Positions 53,036 through 64,000 of a stretch of DNA of 64,000 bases are shown one piece after another; position 1 is the stretch's first letter, and every line of letters begins with the position of its first letter. The DNA comes from Diphasiastrum complanatum (lineage: Eukaryota; Streptophyta; Lycopodiopsida; Lycopodiales; Lycopodiaceae): NCBI GenBank assembly GCA_029204225.1, contig CM055107.1, forward strand, positions 18,188,718 to 18,252,717, in the 5' to 3' direction. The notes beneath the pieces were generated by a model that was not told the origin of the DNA, ran no database searches, and saw only the letters and a list, made by a program, of their open reading frames with translations. The position numbers and the translations under genes were made by a program.

Positions 53036-56000
53036 ACATCCCACCTTAATCTGGATCCTTGAATGCCTTGATTTGAAGATTCAAGATAGCATAGAAATGT
53101 TTGTGCGCTTTTTGATTTAGCCCTTTTGTAAATATATCAATTGCCATGTGCTGGGTTCTGCAAAATTTCAGACCTGCCTCCTTGTTGAGTATTTTGCTCC
53201 TTATGTAGTAGTACTTAATCTCGATGCTTGCTCCTAGAGTGAAATCTAGGATTGATCTATAATGCAATAGCACTCTGAATGTCACACTGAATAATTGTTC
53301 CAAGAGCAGTTTGTTTGAGGCCAATGTCAGACAATAGATTTTTCAACTAAATTGTCTCTTTAGGAGCTTGAGACACTGCAATATATTCTGACTCTGTCGA
53401 AGACATTGCAATGGAGGTTATTTTTTTATTGTTCCAAGATATTGGACCATTATTGAACAGGAAAACAAATCCATATGTGGATCTTCTGATGTCCATATCG
53501 CCTGTGCAATTTGCGCCTGTATGTCCATGAAGTGTATGGATATCAGATAAATCAACATCACCATAGTAGATGCATAGGTCAATGGTAGCTCGTACATACC
53601 TAATTACTCTTAGAAGAGCTTTCCAGTGAATCATACCAGGGTTGGCCATGTATTGACTCAAGGAGCTAATGGCGTATGCAAGGTCAGGCCTCGTCAAGAT
53701 CATTGCGTACATCAGGGATCCGATAATTGATTGGTACAAATATCCTTTCATTCAGCCTTCTCCTCATTGGTCTGAGGGCATTACTCCTTAGATAATCTTA
53801 TACCCAGGTCCATGGGATTGTGTACAAGCTTGCAATTCATGAAATTAAACTTCGTCAGTAAATTATGGAAGTACCTCTGTTGAGTGACGTAGAGAAGCCT
53901 TCTACTGACATCTCACATTTTGAGATAGCATCCTCTTAGTATCATTTGTCAGGTCAACATTGTTGATGAACAACAACATATCATCTACATAGAGTGTGAT
54001 GATGACAAAGAATTAATTAACAGCTTTGAAATAGATATTATAGTCCGTAGAGCTTGGTTCCGAATCCATGATCGATTATGAATGTGTTGATTTGATGAAC
54101 CCATGCTTTGGATGATTGCTTCAGACTGTACAAAGCTTTATGGAGTTTGTATACCTTGCCTTCTTGACCATTGAGGACATAACCTTCTAGATGGATCATG
54201 TAGATGTCCTCCTTGATCACTCCATTGAGGGATGTTGTTTGTACATCCATATGGTGTACCTCAAGATTAGCTGCCAGAACATATGATAGTAGCAGTCGAA
54301 TGGAGGTATGCTTGACCACCGGGCTAAAGGTTTTGAAGTAGTCGATATTGGAAACATGTGAGAATCCCCTTGCCATGAGTCGAGCTTTCCTTATGTCGAT
54401 GCTACCATCTACTTTATATTTGATCTTAAATATCCATTTGCAGTCAATGACTTTTCTGTCTGTTGGTAGCTTGGTGACAATCCATGTGTTGTGTTTCTCA
54501 GCAATGAGTTATACTCATTGTCCATAACTTCTTTTCAGAGATATGAGTCAGCTTGTGACATAGCTTCCTCAACTGTAATTGGATCCTGAATGGAGTAGTG
54601 AATGAACTCATCAGTATATCGAACAATTTGAACTCAAATTCTTGTTGATCTTCTGATTTGAGCTTCTGGCTACAAAATTCAAGTTTGTGTTGGCTGCGTA
54701 GGTTGATCCTGTGTTGCAACTTCAATGTCATCTTTCGAATCTGATTGTACAGGGTGACTACTTGAAGGAATCGAAATAAAATTTTGATACGCATCAGTTG
54801 TCATGGCTGAATTGGTAGACTGCATCTGGTCCTTTCCCTTCAAATCAATGAACTGATCTTCAATCAAAGTTTAATTCATGTTAGTGAAAACTTTACAGGT
54901 TTCTGTATTGTAAAGTCTATACATTCCATTAGAAGTATGATAGCCAACAAAAATATTTATGAAAGAATGCTCATCTAGCTTCTTTCTGTTGTCTTTTGGG
55001 ACATGAGCATAGGTAGTACATCCAAATACTCTCAAATGCTTCAATGAAGGCTTGTATCTGATTCAGACTTCATGAGGGGTATTGCTGTTAGGAAGCCTTT
55101 AGTAGTACATCGGTTCTATAGGCTGTTGTTGATACAACATGTTGCCAAAATGATTTGTGATCATGCATTTGGCAGACTCGACTAAGGTCTTGTTCTTCCT
55201 TTTGGCCAGTCCATTTGACGCCATTGTCACTCCTGAGAGCTTTGATTTTTTTTCATGTCTACAACTTAGCACGCTCCTTGTATTGCTTGAAGAACTGAAA
55301 GGCTTCAAATTTGTGCTTCATAAAATATATAGTAGTTCTTTTAGAATAGTCATCAATGAATGTAATAAAGAATTTTGCACCAAGCAGTGATGGTGTCTGC
55401 ATTGGGCCACATATATTTGTGTGAACTATGTCTAGCAAATCTTAAGATACATGTTCTTGATTTGACTTAAATGGCCTCCTAGCCTACGTTTCTAGGATAC
55501 AGCTTTGGCAGACAGGAGGGTCTACAATTCCATAGTCTAAATCAAGAACTGAAGAATGCTTAGACATGTTACCAATCTATATATGATTAAGACGACCAAG
55601 TCTATAATGTTTGGGACATAAAATACATCTGGTATTAGCTTTGATAGTCCATTATGAAAATTTAGTCTTACAGTAGTTTCACCTTTGATTTTGTGTGACT
55701 CTGTTGTCTCCAAGGTGAACGAAATTCTTGGGGTTGTAAGTTGAATACTCATTAAACCATTCTTGATGGCTTGTCATGTGTTGCATTGCACTAGAATTGA
55801 GGAACCAGTCCTTAGATTGTTCGACATGGTGATGGTCTACCATGAAGACCACCTGGTCATCATCATCTTCTTGGACTTTCTATTTTGTGTTGGCTACATG
55901 GGCTTGTTGATCCGGTTGCTTATTCTTGTCGTTGTTGAACTTCCAGATTCGACAGTCCTAGATTTCGTGATTCGTCCTCTTGCATTACTTGTAGAACAGT

Positions 56001-56560
56001 CTTTTCTTGTTCTGAGTTGCTGATTCTGGGTCTTCTGTGATTGCTTCTGATTGTTGTCGGATTATCTGACAACTTTCTTTTTATGTTGCTTCCTAGTGTT
56101 CTTCTTTGAAAACAGTGCCTATGAGTCGTTGATGGAGGATGACGATGCTCCATTCTTTCGTGTCTCCTCCTGTAGTAGCATAATTATGACTCTAGACAAT
56201 GTAATATCTGAGTGAGTGGAAATCATCATCATCCAATTTTCATATGAGGATGGCAGGCTAGACGATAAGGTCATTACAGTGTCTAAGTCTTCAATGACTA
56301 AACCTATTTTCGCCATCTGCTCTAATAGAGTCTTAAATTGGTTAATGTGATTCTGAACGGAATCACCTTTCAACATTTTGAGGGAAAAAAAACTTTTTTC
56401 TCAGATGCAAATTTGAACTCCTAAAGTGTATGCAATATATCCCAAGCTTCTTTCAAAGTATGGGCTTGTCTCATGTGGCCAATCTGTGTGTCAGCGATGT
56501 TAAGGGTAATCAAGGTGAAAGCCTTGCCATCCGTAACTGATGGCGTTGACATAACTAGTT
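53036..56560 (-). mobile_element. Ty1/copia retrotransposon, nearly complete but decayed
   Basis: Minus strand from gag to the 3' end of pol. Gag part (56560-56119): LITLNIADTQIGHMRQ, then VQNHINQFKTLLEQMAKIGL and LPSSYENWMMMISTHSD. Frame-shifted nucleocapsid and protease (about 55.75-56.1 kb), pre-integrase FHNGLSKLIPDVFYVPN (about 55.65 kb), integrase pieces (GVTMASNGLAKRKNKTLVES), linker DLKGKDQMQSTNSAMTTDA. Polymerase (54376-54038): DYFKTFSPVVKHTSIRLLLS and GKVYKLHKALYSLKQSSKAW. RNase H (53751-53046): RPDLAYAISSLSQYMANPG, SSTESEYIAVSQAPKETI. The 3' end has a purine tract (AAGGTGGGA) before TGTTGGATTTC at 53036, likely the start of the 3' LTR. Many stops. Confidence 0.86.
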
Positions 56561-59189
56561 ATACCACACAATACTATACCACACAATACTACAATAGCGG
56601 AGCATCGACTACTATCAACAGCAGGACTGCAAGTGTATTGCATTCAAAACATAAATTTTCATGCACCTACTATGTTGCTCATACATTCATACACTGAACA
56701 TAAGCTGACGATACGTGTTGTCCTTTCTTATCAATAGACCCATTGTTCGTGTTGGCACATATATTGTGTGATTGTTGAATACACAACTGAAACTACTACT
56801 CTCACTGCAATCAAATATTAGGTATAAAGCTTCACGAAGTGATACCTTCAACTTTATTAATGCATATTGTCAAAGGTTGCTATATGATATCATTAAACAA
56901 CTCTATTATTACTTACTATACAAACATCCAGCCCATTGATAATGGAGGACACATTTTTTGTGTACGTTTTCCATTGATTTTTACACTATCAATGCTCAAT
57001 CTCTTCAAATGTTTCCTTAAAGATATACGTGCTATGGTAAGAATGGCATCCTACAAGACAACACGTCACCTGCTATTCAGGTAAGAGCAATCACTCGTTT
57101 TACAATTTTTTCACATGGAGGAAAGGTAAAATTTAAGATAGAATTATCAAGTAGCAAACATACAATGACAACTTTCGCACCTCTTGTCGTATATTATGTA
57201 ACCGATAGCAATAATTTAACCTATCAAATCAGTCAACTTTTGGTGAATACTAGTTTACATAACACTCAACAAGTTATTCGGTTTTCTCATTAGTAGCTTT
57301 GGCTTGGATATTCTTGAATCGCATGGATTTGCGAAAGAGTCCATTCAATCTCAAGGGTTAACATGGCATGAACATGCCCTAACACCAACTTGTGGCTATA
57401 CTTAGCCAACTCTAATGATGTGACATTCAATTCTAATAACGTAAGGTCAGTCACAAGTATCAACCCAAGGAAAACTTCATTTAAACATAGGAACCGAGCT
57501 TGAATACTCCTAGAAAGCACGGACATGCTCAGGGGCTTGACACCAGTGCATGACTAGTCACTTTCGACAGTCATAAGAATTAGTATGGCATGGAGATGCA
57601 CTAGTACCTATGCGGGTGTGTCCTCGCTCATCCTACTTGCTAAAGCAATTCTTATGAACGGTTAACTTTTTATTAGCACTTCAACATTTTCAAAAATATA
57701 CAATGTAAAACACTATAAAGTTGGTGAAGATTTGTAGTACTAAACATAATAAATAATTAGTATGAACTATTTGATTGCATATAACATGAACATTACAAAC
57801 TGTACTCAAAGCATGTTAGAATTTTCTTGGTAGATCACATTCTAAAGTCAATTAACCTTTTTGAAATGTTCACATCTTATCAAAGTGGCCACTATAATTC
57901 TCTTTAAACATGAAACAAGGACCCACACAATTTGTACCTGAATGAGAATATCTTTCCTCACAAACTAATTGGTTTTGCTAAAGGGGGCCCTTCAATTCTG
58001 ACTGAGAAAGGAGAGTCACTAGGCTTAGACACTAGCAGCTAATTCACCATTGAATGCATCATAATTTTGGAAGGCTCTTTATCTCAATGTACCTGAGAGA
58101 ATTATTGTTTTGGGACTTATTTTAATTGTCACAATTTTTATATGAGCACTTTTTTCATTGGGAAAGGAATGACTTTATTTTGGTTACCTTTCAAATTTAT
58201 TCATGTCACCCATATGAATGGTCACCCATATGAATGTTATTGTACATATTCAATATGACAAAAGCATGGGATCCTCTCACTCTATCCAATTGCTATATTA
58301 CAATATTTGGTCCTTTTGTTAAAAAACAAAATGTTGGCCTCTCACATCTACCTTCAAGCTTCTAGACATATAATAGATACTAAATTAATATTTTCAATAT
58401 AAGAGCAAAAAGGAGATCCTACATTATAGATGTAGATTTATTAGACTTAAGTAAGCTACTTGTTTTACAACTAACTATGGATTTAGAGAATAGGGTTTGA
58501 AGGTAGGTGAGGAGCCCAACTACATTGATATTGCCTTATATTTGTTGATGCTTACATCTTGATTATACTTGAGCTTGTAGTAACATTTACAACCTATAGC
58601 CCATTTTTTCAAAAGGGACAAGAAACAATGCAGAATAGTTTCTGCATTGGCTGGAATGATGAAGAATTCAATCATGAGTTCGATCCAGAATGTCGGAAAG
58701 TGGTATGTGCAGAAGATAGGTCTACCTCGAAAAGAAAACGAATGAAAATAATTCGTGTGTCTAGAAAGAAAACCTTTCGTGCATGGCGGAATAAACTATC
58801 TTCATCTTTCCAATGCATGACTACGCCTATCAATTTCAAACAAGACAATAGTGATAGAAATCATGATTGATCTTATAGTAACTAACTTTGAAATCGTCAG
58901 TACTACAGTGATTACGTAGCCAAACAATTAAGCATCGAAAATTATCAAACAAACTAGTAGTTACGAAGAAATACAGAAATGCATATAGTTTAAGACGAAA
59001 CTGAATGCAATAAGGATAGTATTGACTCAAAACAAAATAGAAGTAAATGAGTACAATAGGTTATGGATCGAAGCCATGTACTCTATGCTATCTCTGAGTG
59101 GCTAATATGAAAGTCTGAATTAATGCGCAATGCTGATAAGCAGTAGCGCAATAGCATCTCTAAAACAACTCTAAGAAGTGACTCAGGAG
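56561..59189. other. No recognisable gene
   Basis: AT-rich. A short direct repeat TATACCACACAATACTA occurs twice at 56561-56595, at the broken end of the copia gag. A plus-strand open frame at 58559-58870 (FCIGWNDEEFNHEFDPECRK, then a basic TSKRKRMK patch) matches nothing I know and is probably chance or decayed transposon sequence. Confidence 0.45.
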
Positions 59190-59204
59190 TGTTCAAGCTC
59201 GCAG

Positions 59205-59317
<113 letters not shown>

Positions 59318-59701
59318 AACTATTCAAACGCTTCTGATAATTTTGATTTTCAATTGACTTGCTTGATTGATTAATCTGTATGAAATGAACAACTATTTAC
59401 ACTAAGAAATTAGGTCATCAATTGCGATCGCCAGTTGGCTGGTGATGCATTGGCATCCATCCACTCCTTGTCATTGTTTGCTCATAAGCGGTGAAATTGG
59501 CCGTAAACGTTCTATCTGCATAAATGAACCAAAACTGTAGCTCTGCATAACTGAACTAAAACAGCCACAGGCGACATTGTCGGGTTTTTTGCAAAATGCC
59601 GAAAAAGCCGAAGGTGCCCTTAAATCACATTTAGGGTTGCCCCACACTTTGGCAGAGTCATTTCCTTAACATTTGAGGCTCTTTGGAAAAAAGCAAAAAA
59701 T

Positions 59702-59800
59702 GCGACACTGCATATTTGCACGAGATTTCTGTCAGGCGAAAAAGGCGACACTGCATTTTTACACGAGATTTTTGTCAGGCAAAAAATGCGACACTGTCGT
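59702..59800. repeat. 43-bp tandem repeat, about 2.3 copies
   Basis: Units start at 59702, 59745 and 59788: GCGACACTGCATwTTTrCAC, then GAGATTTyTGTCAGGCrAAA. It lies just downstream (on the minus strand) of copia gag sequence. Confidence 0.85.
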
Positions 59801-59875
59801 TCAAGTCCGTGTAATTCTGCAGACTGTGTAAACACACGAGAAAATTTGAAGAATTGGATAAACAATGGATGAAGG

Positions 59876-60594
59876 TTAAAACCGATTAGACGATTGGTAA
59901 GAAGGAGAATAATCCAACACATAATTCAATCTAGGTTGCATGTTGCTCTTCTTGTCATCATAATCTGACTTTGTGGATTTCTTTGAATACAGAGCTTGAG
60001 GATCCGATCCTGAGCCAGAGAAGGATGCATTTCTTCTGATTTCCTCTTGTAGTAGCATCAAAATGTCTCTTGATAGAGTGAGATGTTTTTGGGTCGAAAT
60101 AGCCATGACCCAAGTTTCATAGGCATCATACAGCCTTGATAATAGAGTCATTACTGCATTGAGATCTTCAATGATTCAGCCGGTTGCAGTCATCTACTCC
60201 ATGAGATTTTTGAAATTGTTGAGATGGCTCAAAACACTATCTACATCAGACATTCTCAATTTGAAAATTTCTTCCTCAAATGAAGCTTGAAAGTGACATC
60301 CCTAATATCATAGAGGGTTGCTAGGATGCCCCAAGCATCCTTAACAATCTGAGCAGCTTGAATATGACTGATTTGGGATTCTTTGACATTGAGTATGATT
60401 AAGGCAAATGCCTTGCCATTTTGTTGTTTCCATTTGGTGATGATGGTTGCATCACCCTCACATTTGATTTCTGTGCCATCAATGATGTCCCACAATTTTT
60501 TGGCAAGCAGTACTACCTTCATCTTGAACTTCCAGAGATGGTAGTTCTCTCCATTGAATTTGTCAATCAGAGATGAATTAGAAGACGGATCCAT
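59876..60594 (-). pseudogene. Ty1/copia gag next to an intact LTR and primer-binding site
   Basis: The minus-strand ATG at 60594 begins MDPSSNSSLIDKFNGENYHL, then WKFKMKVVLLAKKLWDIIDG, KQQNGKAFALIILNVKESQI, AWGILATLYDIRD and HLRKKF. After a frame break at about 60250 it continues LSRLYDAYETWVMAISTQKH and LLQEEIRRNASFSGSGS. It ends before a zinc knuckle at about 59.88 kb, and non-coding LTR-like repeats follow. It is very similar to the plus-strand gag at 23498. Residues around FNGENYHLWK are the family hallmark and are intact. Confidence 0.9.
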
Positions 60595-60709
60595 TCTGGC
60601 ATAGAGAGTGAGATATCAAAAAATTGTTGGCTGCGCACTTGCAAGAGCGGGGTCTTGGTAGAAACAAGACTCATAATCTGCAATAAAAATGCAGATTACT
60701 GAACCACCC

Positions 60710-60763
60710 GCTCTGATACCATGTCGAAAAATGGTAGGTTGTTAGAAATGAGCTCTGATACCA
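60710..60763 (-). other. Duplicated copia primer-binding site
   Basis: TGGTATCAGAGC (minus strand) occurs at 60721-60710 and again at 60763-60752, each preceded by CGACA. The 42-base unit between is a local duplication with some divergence. The outer copy directly follows the LTR terminus. Confidence 0.85.
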
Positions 60764-61558
60764 TGTCGTAAAATGATGGGAATGCAGAAGTATCAAATGA
60801 TATCGGATTAGTAGAGATCTGATAGAAATAGATTTCTGATATCAAATTGGAAATATGCAGAATAGCAGCGGAAATTTTAGCAACGGATGGTTGTGGATCA
60901 GAAGTGCATCAATAACCAGCAAAAAGGATCAAGATGAATGAACAGTAGAAATGTGCAATAGAACAAAGCAGTAGTGTAGACAAAAAAACTTGCATGCTAA
61001 TTGATTGAAAAATGAGTACAATAGCTTGAAGCAACATCGCGAGGCTGTGTATCGAAGATTAAGCTTCAACTGAATGTCGTTGAACAAAAACTAATTAGCT
61101 ACAGAGTAGCTATTGAATAAAAATAAATCTGATCAGGGCGCTGACTCCATTGTAGATTCACATTGATTATTGGATGTCAGTTATCAGTACAGTGAAAGCA
61201 TGACATTAATCTACTTAATTTACTAGATCCATCCTACAGTAGGTAGCCATCATTCTGACCATAAAAGTATGTACATAGTAGGCGGATTGTCAACATCGCG
61301 ATGTGGGTCGGATTTCTGGTTGATAATATCGAAAAATACCATGTATCAAAAATACAATGACTCGAAAAATTACGGGACCGACTCGAAAAATTACGACTCG
61401 AGTCGAGTCGATCTGGTATCAAGAAAATCTGATTTTGAATTTCAATCTTTTGCTTAATAATTCAAGTCACTCTTTTTTTGGGTTTTTAGTATAAGTATAT
61501 ACAGTTTTTAGGATGCTCATTACTGAATGGTTTTGGGCCTAAGCATTGAAATCCAACA
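60764..61558 (-). repeat. Copia 5' LTR, about 795 bp
   Basis: On the minus strand it begins TGTTGGATTTCAATGC (61558) and ends ATTTTACGACA (60764), the standard TG...CA ends, followed by the primer-binding site. The start closely resembles TGTTGGATTTCTATCC at 53036, so the elements at 53 and 60 kb are probably relatives. It contains two GACTCGAAAAATTACG copies near 61359-61395 followed by a GACTCGAGTCGAGTC palindrome. Confidence 0.75.
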
Positions 61559-61599
61559 ATGGAGCATGTTTCAAGATGTGGCCACACCTTAGATATCTT

Positions 61600-62160
61600 C
61601 TGAAGGAATGTGTGCATACCATGTACAATCACATACTTTGAGATAATCTACACTTGGCTCTCCTTAAACAAGACTTTATAAGGTGTTTTGCTATCAAGAG
61701 GTTCACTAGGTAACCTATTTCAAAGATACATAACACAATTAATCACCTCATTTCAGTAAGATACAATAAATGACTTTTCTAATAGCATAACTATAGCACA
61801 TTCACATAAAGCTTTATTCTTTCTCTTAGCAACACCATTTCATTGAGGAGTCATTGGCCTTGAGCTTTGCCTTTTGATATCATGAGTGCTACAAAATTCC
61901 CAAAAATCTTTTGAAATATACTCACCACCCTTATCCTTAATGCATTGATTGTCCTATTGAGTTGATTCTCCACCATGGTTTTGAAGTGAATGTACTTTTC
62001 ATTTTAGAGGACCAATATACTACTAAAATAATCAATCAAGGTGACAAAAATGCTTGTTGTCTTTCCAAGATGAACATTTGAGTGGGTGAGTTGAAGAGGC
62101 TCTTTGGCTCTTTGAATAATAATTGATGTAACTAATTAGGAAATGAATGCCCTTGAATAG
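61600..62160 (-). pseudogene. Ty1/copia integrase fragment
   Basis: Minus strand, with stops: GGEYISKDFWEFCSTHDIKR, QSSRPMTPQ-stop-NGVAKRKNKA, then MLLEKSFIVSY, INCVMYL and LDSKTPYKVLFKESQ. These are the second half of a copia integrase core (GGEF...F...HGI.....PYTPQQNGVAER) with the catalytic Glu position changed in the NGVAKRKN stretch. It belongs with the protease/gag pieces at 62911-64000 on the same strand. Confidence 0.8.
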
Positions 62161-62202
62161 AAAGGGATGTTAATATTTTTGCATAGAAAAATCTTGTCCT
62201 CA

Positions 62203-62206
<4 letters not shown>

Positions 62207-62271
<65 letters not shown>
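62207..62271. repeat. (GT)n microsatellite
   Basis: About 32 GT units, the only GT type in the window. It lies between the integrase and protease portions of the decayed copia element. Confidence 0.97.
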
Positions 62272-62273
<2 letters not shown>

Positions 62274-62910
62274 CGAAATAGGAGTGAAACATATTATGCA
62301 TTGTTTGCATATCAAAACCTGTCGATGACTGTAACAAAAAATAGGTGAATCAACCCTGTGGAATGGCATTCAATGTTCTGTAGATACATTAAAAAATATA
62401 TGATGAAGTGATAAGAGTGACAAACAAAAAGATTAAAAGAAAACGCTCATTTTAAAACAACCTTGATATTTGACTCTCCTTTTTATGTCCAAACTTCCAC
62501 AAATAGTTTTTAATATTGCATCTTCACACATCTTTTGCCCATTACAATTAAAAAGTGCACCTTTAATCAAAATTTAAAGTCAAATACATGTCACTTCAAT
62601 CAAGTACATGTTATTTTAGCCAACATTTTGCCTATTAAAGTAAATACATATATATCGTTTACTATATTGACTTGAGTGCCTTTGTCACTAAACATTGAAT
62701 GCCGTCTAGTGACTCCATAATCCGTGTGTGATGAACTACATGCACATACATGAATAACATAAGATTGGTGAAGACAATATTGAGAGGTTGAGCTTGTGTG
62801 ACTTGGAATGCTTTCTAAGCATTGCATCTACATAGTTAAAGTTGGATTTTCAATTTATTAATGCCACAATGTTTTTAGAGATATATCCTCTTTAACACTC
62901 ACTAGATTCT
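62272..62910. other. Non-coding spacer inside the copia relic
   Basis: The region expected to hold the integrase zinc finger and N-terminal core shows no readable protein. AT-rich. Confidence 0.4.
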
Positions 62911-64000
62911 TCAAAATATGAAATAAAAGCTACAAGTCATAGATTCTATCTTGGTTACAACTTTAGCTACTACAAGGTCATTCCTCTTGATCAAACAAGA
63001 GTCCACATCGTACCCATTTTCAACCATTTGTCCTACACTTATGAGATTTTTGGTGAGTGTAGGTACATAGAGAACATTATTAGCTCTTGGACTTTTACTT
63101 GAGTTTGTACAAAGAGGTATGGAACCTACGCCTTCTATTGAACACTCATCGTTTGTATTGGCATTCTTAGATCCATCATAAAAAGACATGGAAAAAAAGT
63201 ATTCATGGTTACAACAAGCCCCATTATCTATTCGCCAAGGATTTAAAGAATAATTGTAAGAAATAAGACTAGATGATGCAAGATATTTTTCTATAAGACT
63301 ATATAAGAGATTTGTCATTATCATCATTGTCATTATTGGTAAAATTACCCTTGCTAACCACCTCCTTCATGCATTTGCATAGAGGCCAACCTTGCCACAA
63401 TAGAATTTTGATGTGAGATTCGTCCTTCTTGCCTCCATGTGAAGAAGGTGCTTCTTCTTCCTTTAGCTTTTTCTCTCCACTTTCCTTGCGTCAAAAAGGC
63501 TCCTTTGTTTCCATTATTGTTGGATGATTGACTTCCTCTTGTCTTGACATATGCTAGTCAATCCTCCTTGGCTACCAAGACAATTTGCAAATTTTACAAG
63601 GCTGCTAACTCCTTTTGTAAGGCATGACATTGGACTATATTTTCATATCCCTATCCAAAGGTCATTTAGAAATATTTGCAAGTTACTACTTTCTTTAGCA
63701 ATATCACCAACACAATATAGCTCACCATTGTAAGACTTGATTCTACGACATAAGAATGAGCAGATTCATCACTGAGCCTATAACTTTGATTGATTTGGGT
63801 CCTCAAGGTCAATATCCTTGAAGGTTTCTTGGATTTGTAAGTTCATTTGAGTTTATCCCAAGCATCATTTGTTGTAGTACTTGCCCTTGCTCCTCAAATT
63901 GAGTACACTCATCTTCTTACTAGTCGTCTATCAATCTTTGCATGCTCTAGTACTTGAGAAGGTGCCGCCGCTAATTCTAGCACAATGTCCATTAGATCAT
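62911..64000 (-). pseudogene. Ty1/copia protease, pre-integrase and decayed gag
   Basis: Minus strand. At 63333-62911: WRIDNGACCNHEYFF, where the protease DSGA is now DNGA, then ECSIEGVGSIPL, NNVLYVPTLTKNLISVGQMV and ENGYDVDSCLIKRNDLVVAK. A knuckle remnant, CGKVGLYANA, lies at about 63380. From 63.4 kb to the right edge the gag is heavily decayed, with only patches such as KKLKEEEAPSSHGG legible. The element runs off the window's right end. Confidence 0.78.

Noticed and set aside
58559-58870. 103-codon open frame with a basic patch
   Set aside because: No recognisable domain, and no splice or promoter signals seen; kept only as a note in the flank entry.
62136-62369. Open frame with a long Thr-His run
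   Set aside because: Translation of the GT repeat at 62207-62271.

Overview
This window is nuclear DNA of a land plant. Two spliced genes give this away: a Di19-type zinc-finger gene on the plus strand (17372-20618) and a Pur-alpha gene on the minus strand (31354-42547, possibly to 43292). Around them lies dense, mostly broken plant retrotransposon sequence (Ty3/gypsy of the Tat/Athila type, chromovirus, Ty1/copia, one LINE), small DNA transposons and long GA/CT microsatellites. I see no bacterial, organellar or CRISPR features, and I cannot name the species.

Layout. 1-2.2 kb: minus-strand gypsy pol relic. 2.2-3.6 kb: fragments of an unrecognised gene family that recurs at 7.6-11.2 kb. 3.6-7.6 kb: minus-strand gypsy copy A with primer-binding site and LTR but no gag. 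11.2-13.2 kb: gag, leader and primer-binding site of another gypsy element. 13.2-17.2 kb: LTR debris, a copia primer-binding site, CT repeats and a 72-bp tandem repeat. 17.2-20.6 kb: Di19 gene. 22.4-27.6 kb: copia, LINE and gypsy fragments on both strands, ending in a GA tract that replaces the rest of a reverse transcriptase. 28-31.3 kb: microsatellites and non-coding DNA. 31.3-43.3 kb: Pur-alpha gene, whose introns hold two gypsy relics and three hAT-like MITEs. 43.7 kb: Tourist-like MITE. 44.7-50.9 kb: gypsy copy B lodged in a copia element. 52.8-64 kb: at least three minus-strand copia elements or fragments, one with an LTR of about 795 bp and a doubled primer-binding site.

The two host genes can be assembled exon by exon with phase conserved at every junction: 228 codons for the Di19 protein and 291 for Pur-alpha. 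The Di19 gene contains a U12-type AT-AC intron. The Pur-alpha gene has an apparent GC-AG donor at the start of a 7-kb intron.

Gypsy copies A and B belong to one family in opposite orientations. Each lacks something the other has: A lost gag through an apparent microhomology deletion, and B lost its 5' LTR and the pol region after the YLDD motif. The least explained part is the two-exon family at 2.2-3.6 and 7.6-11.2 kb, which shares an intron position between copies and sits next to transposase-like fragments.
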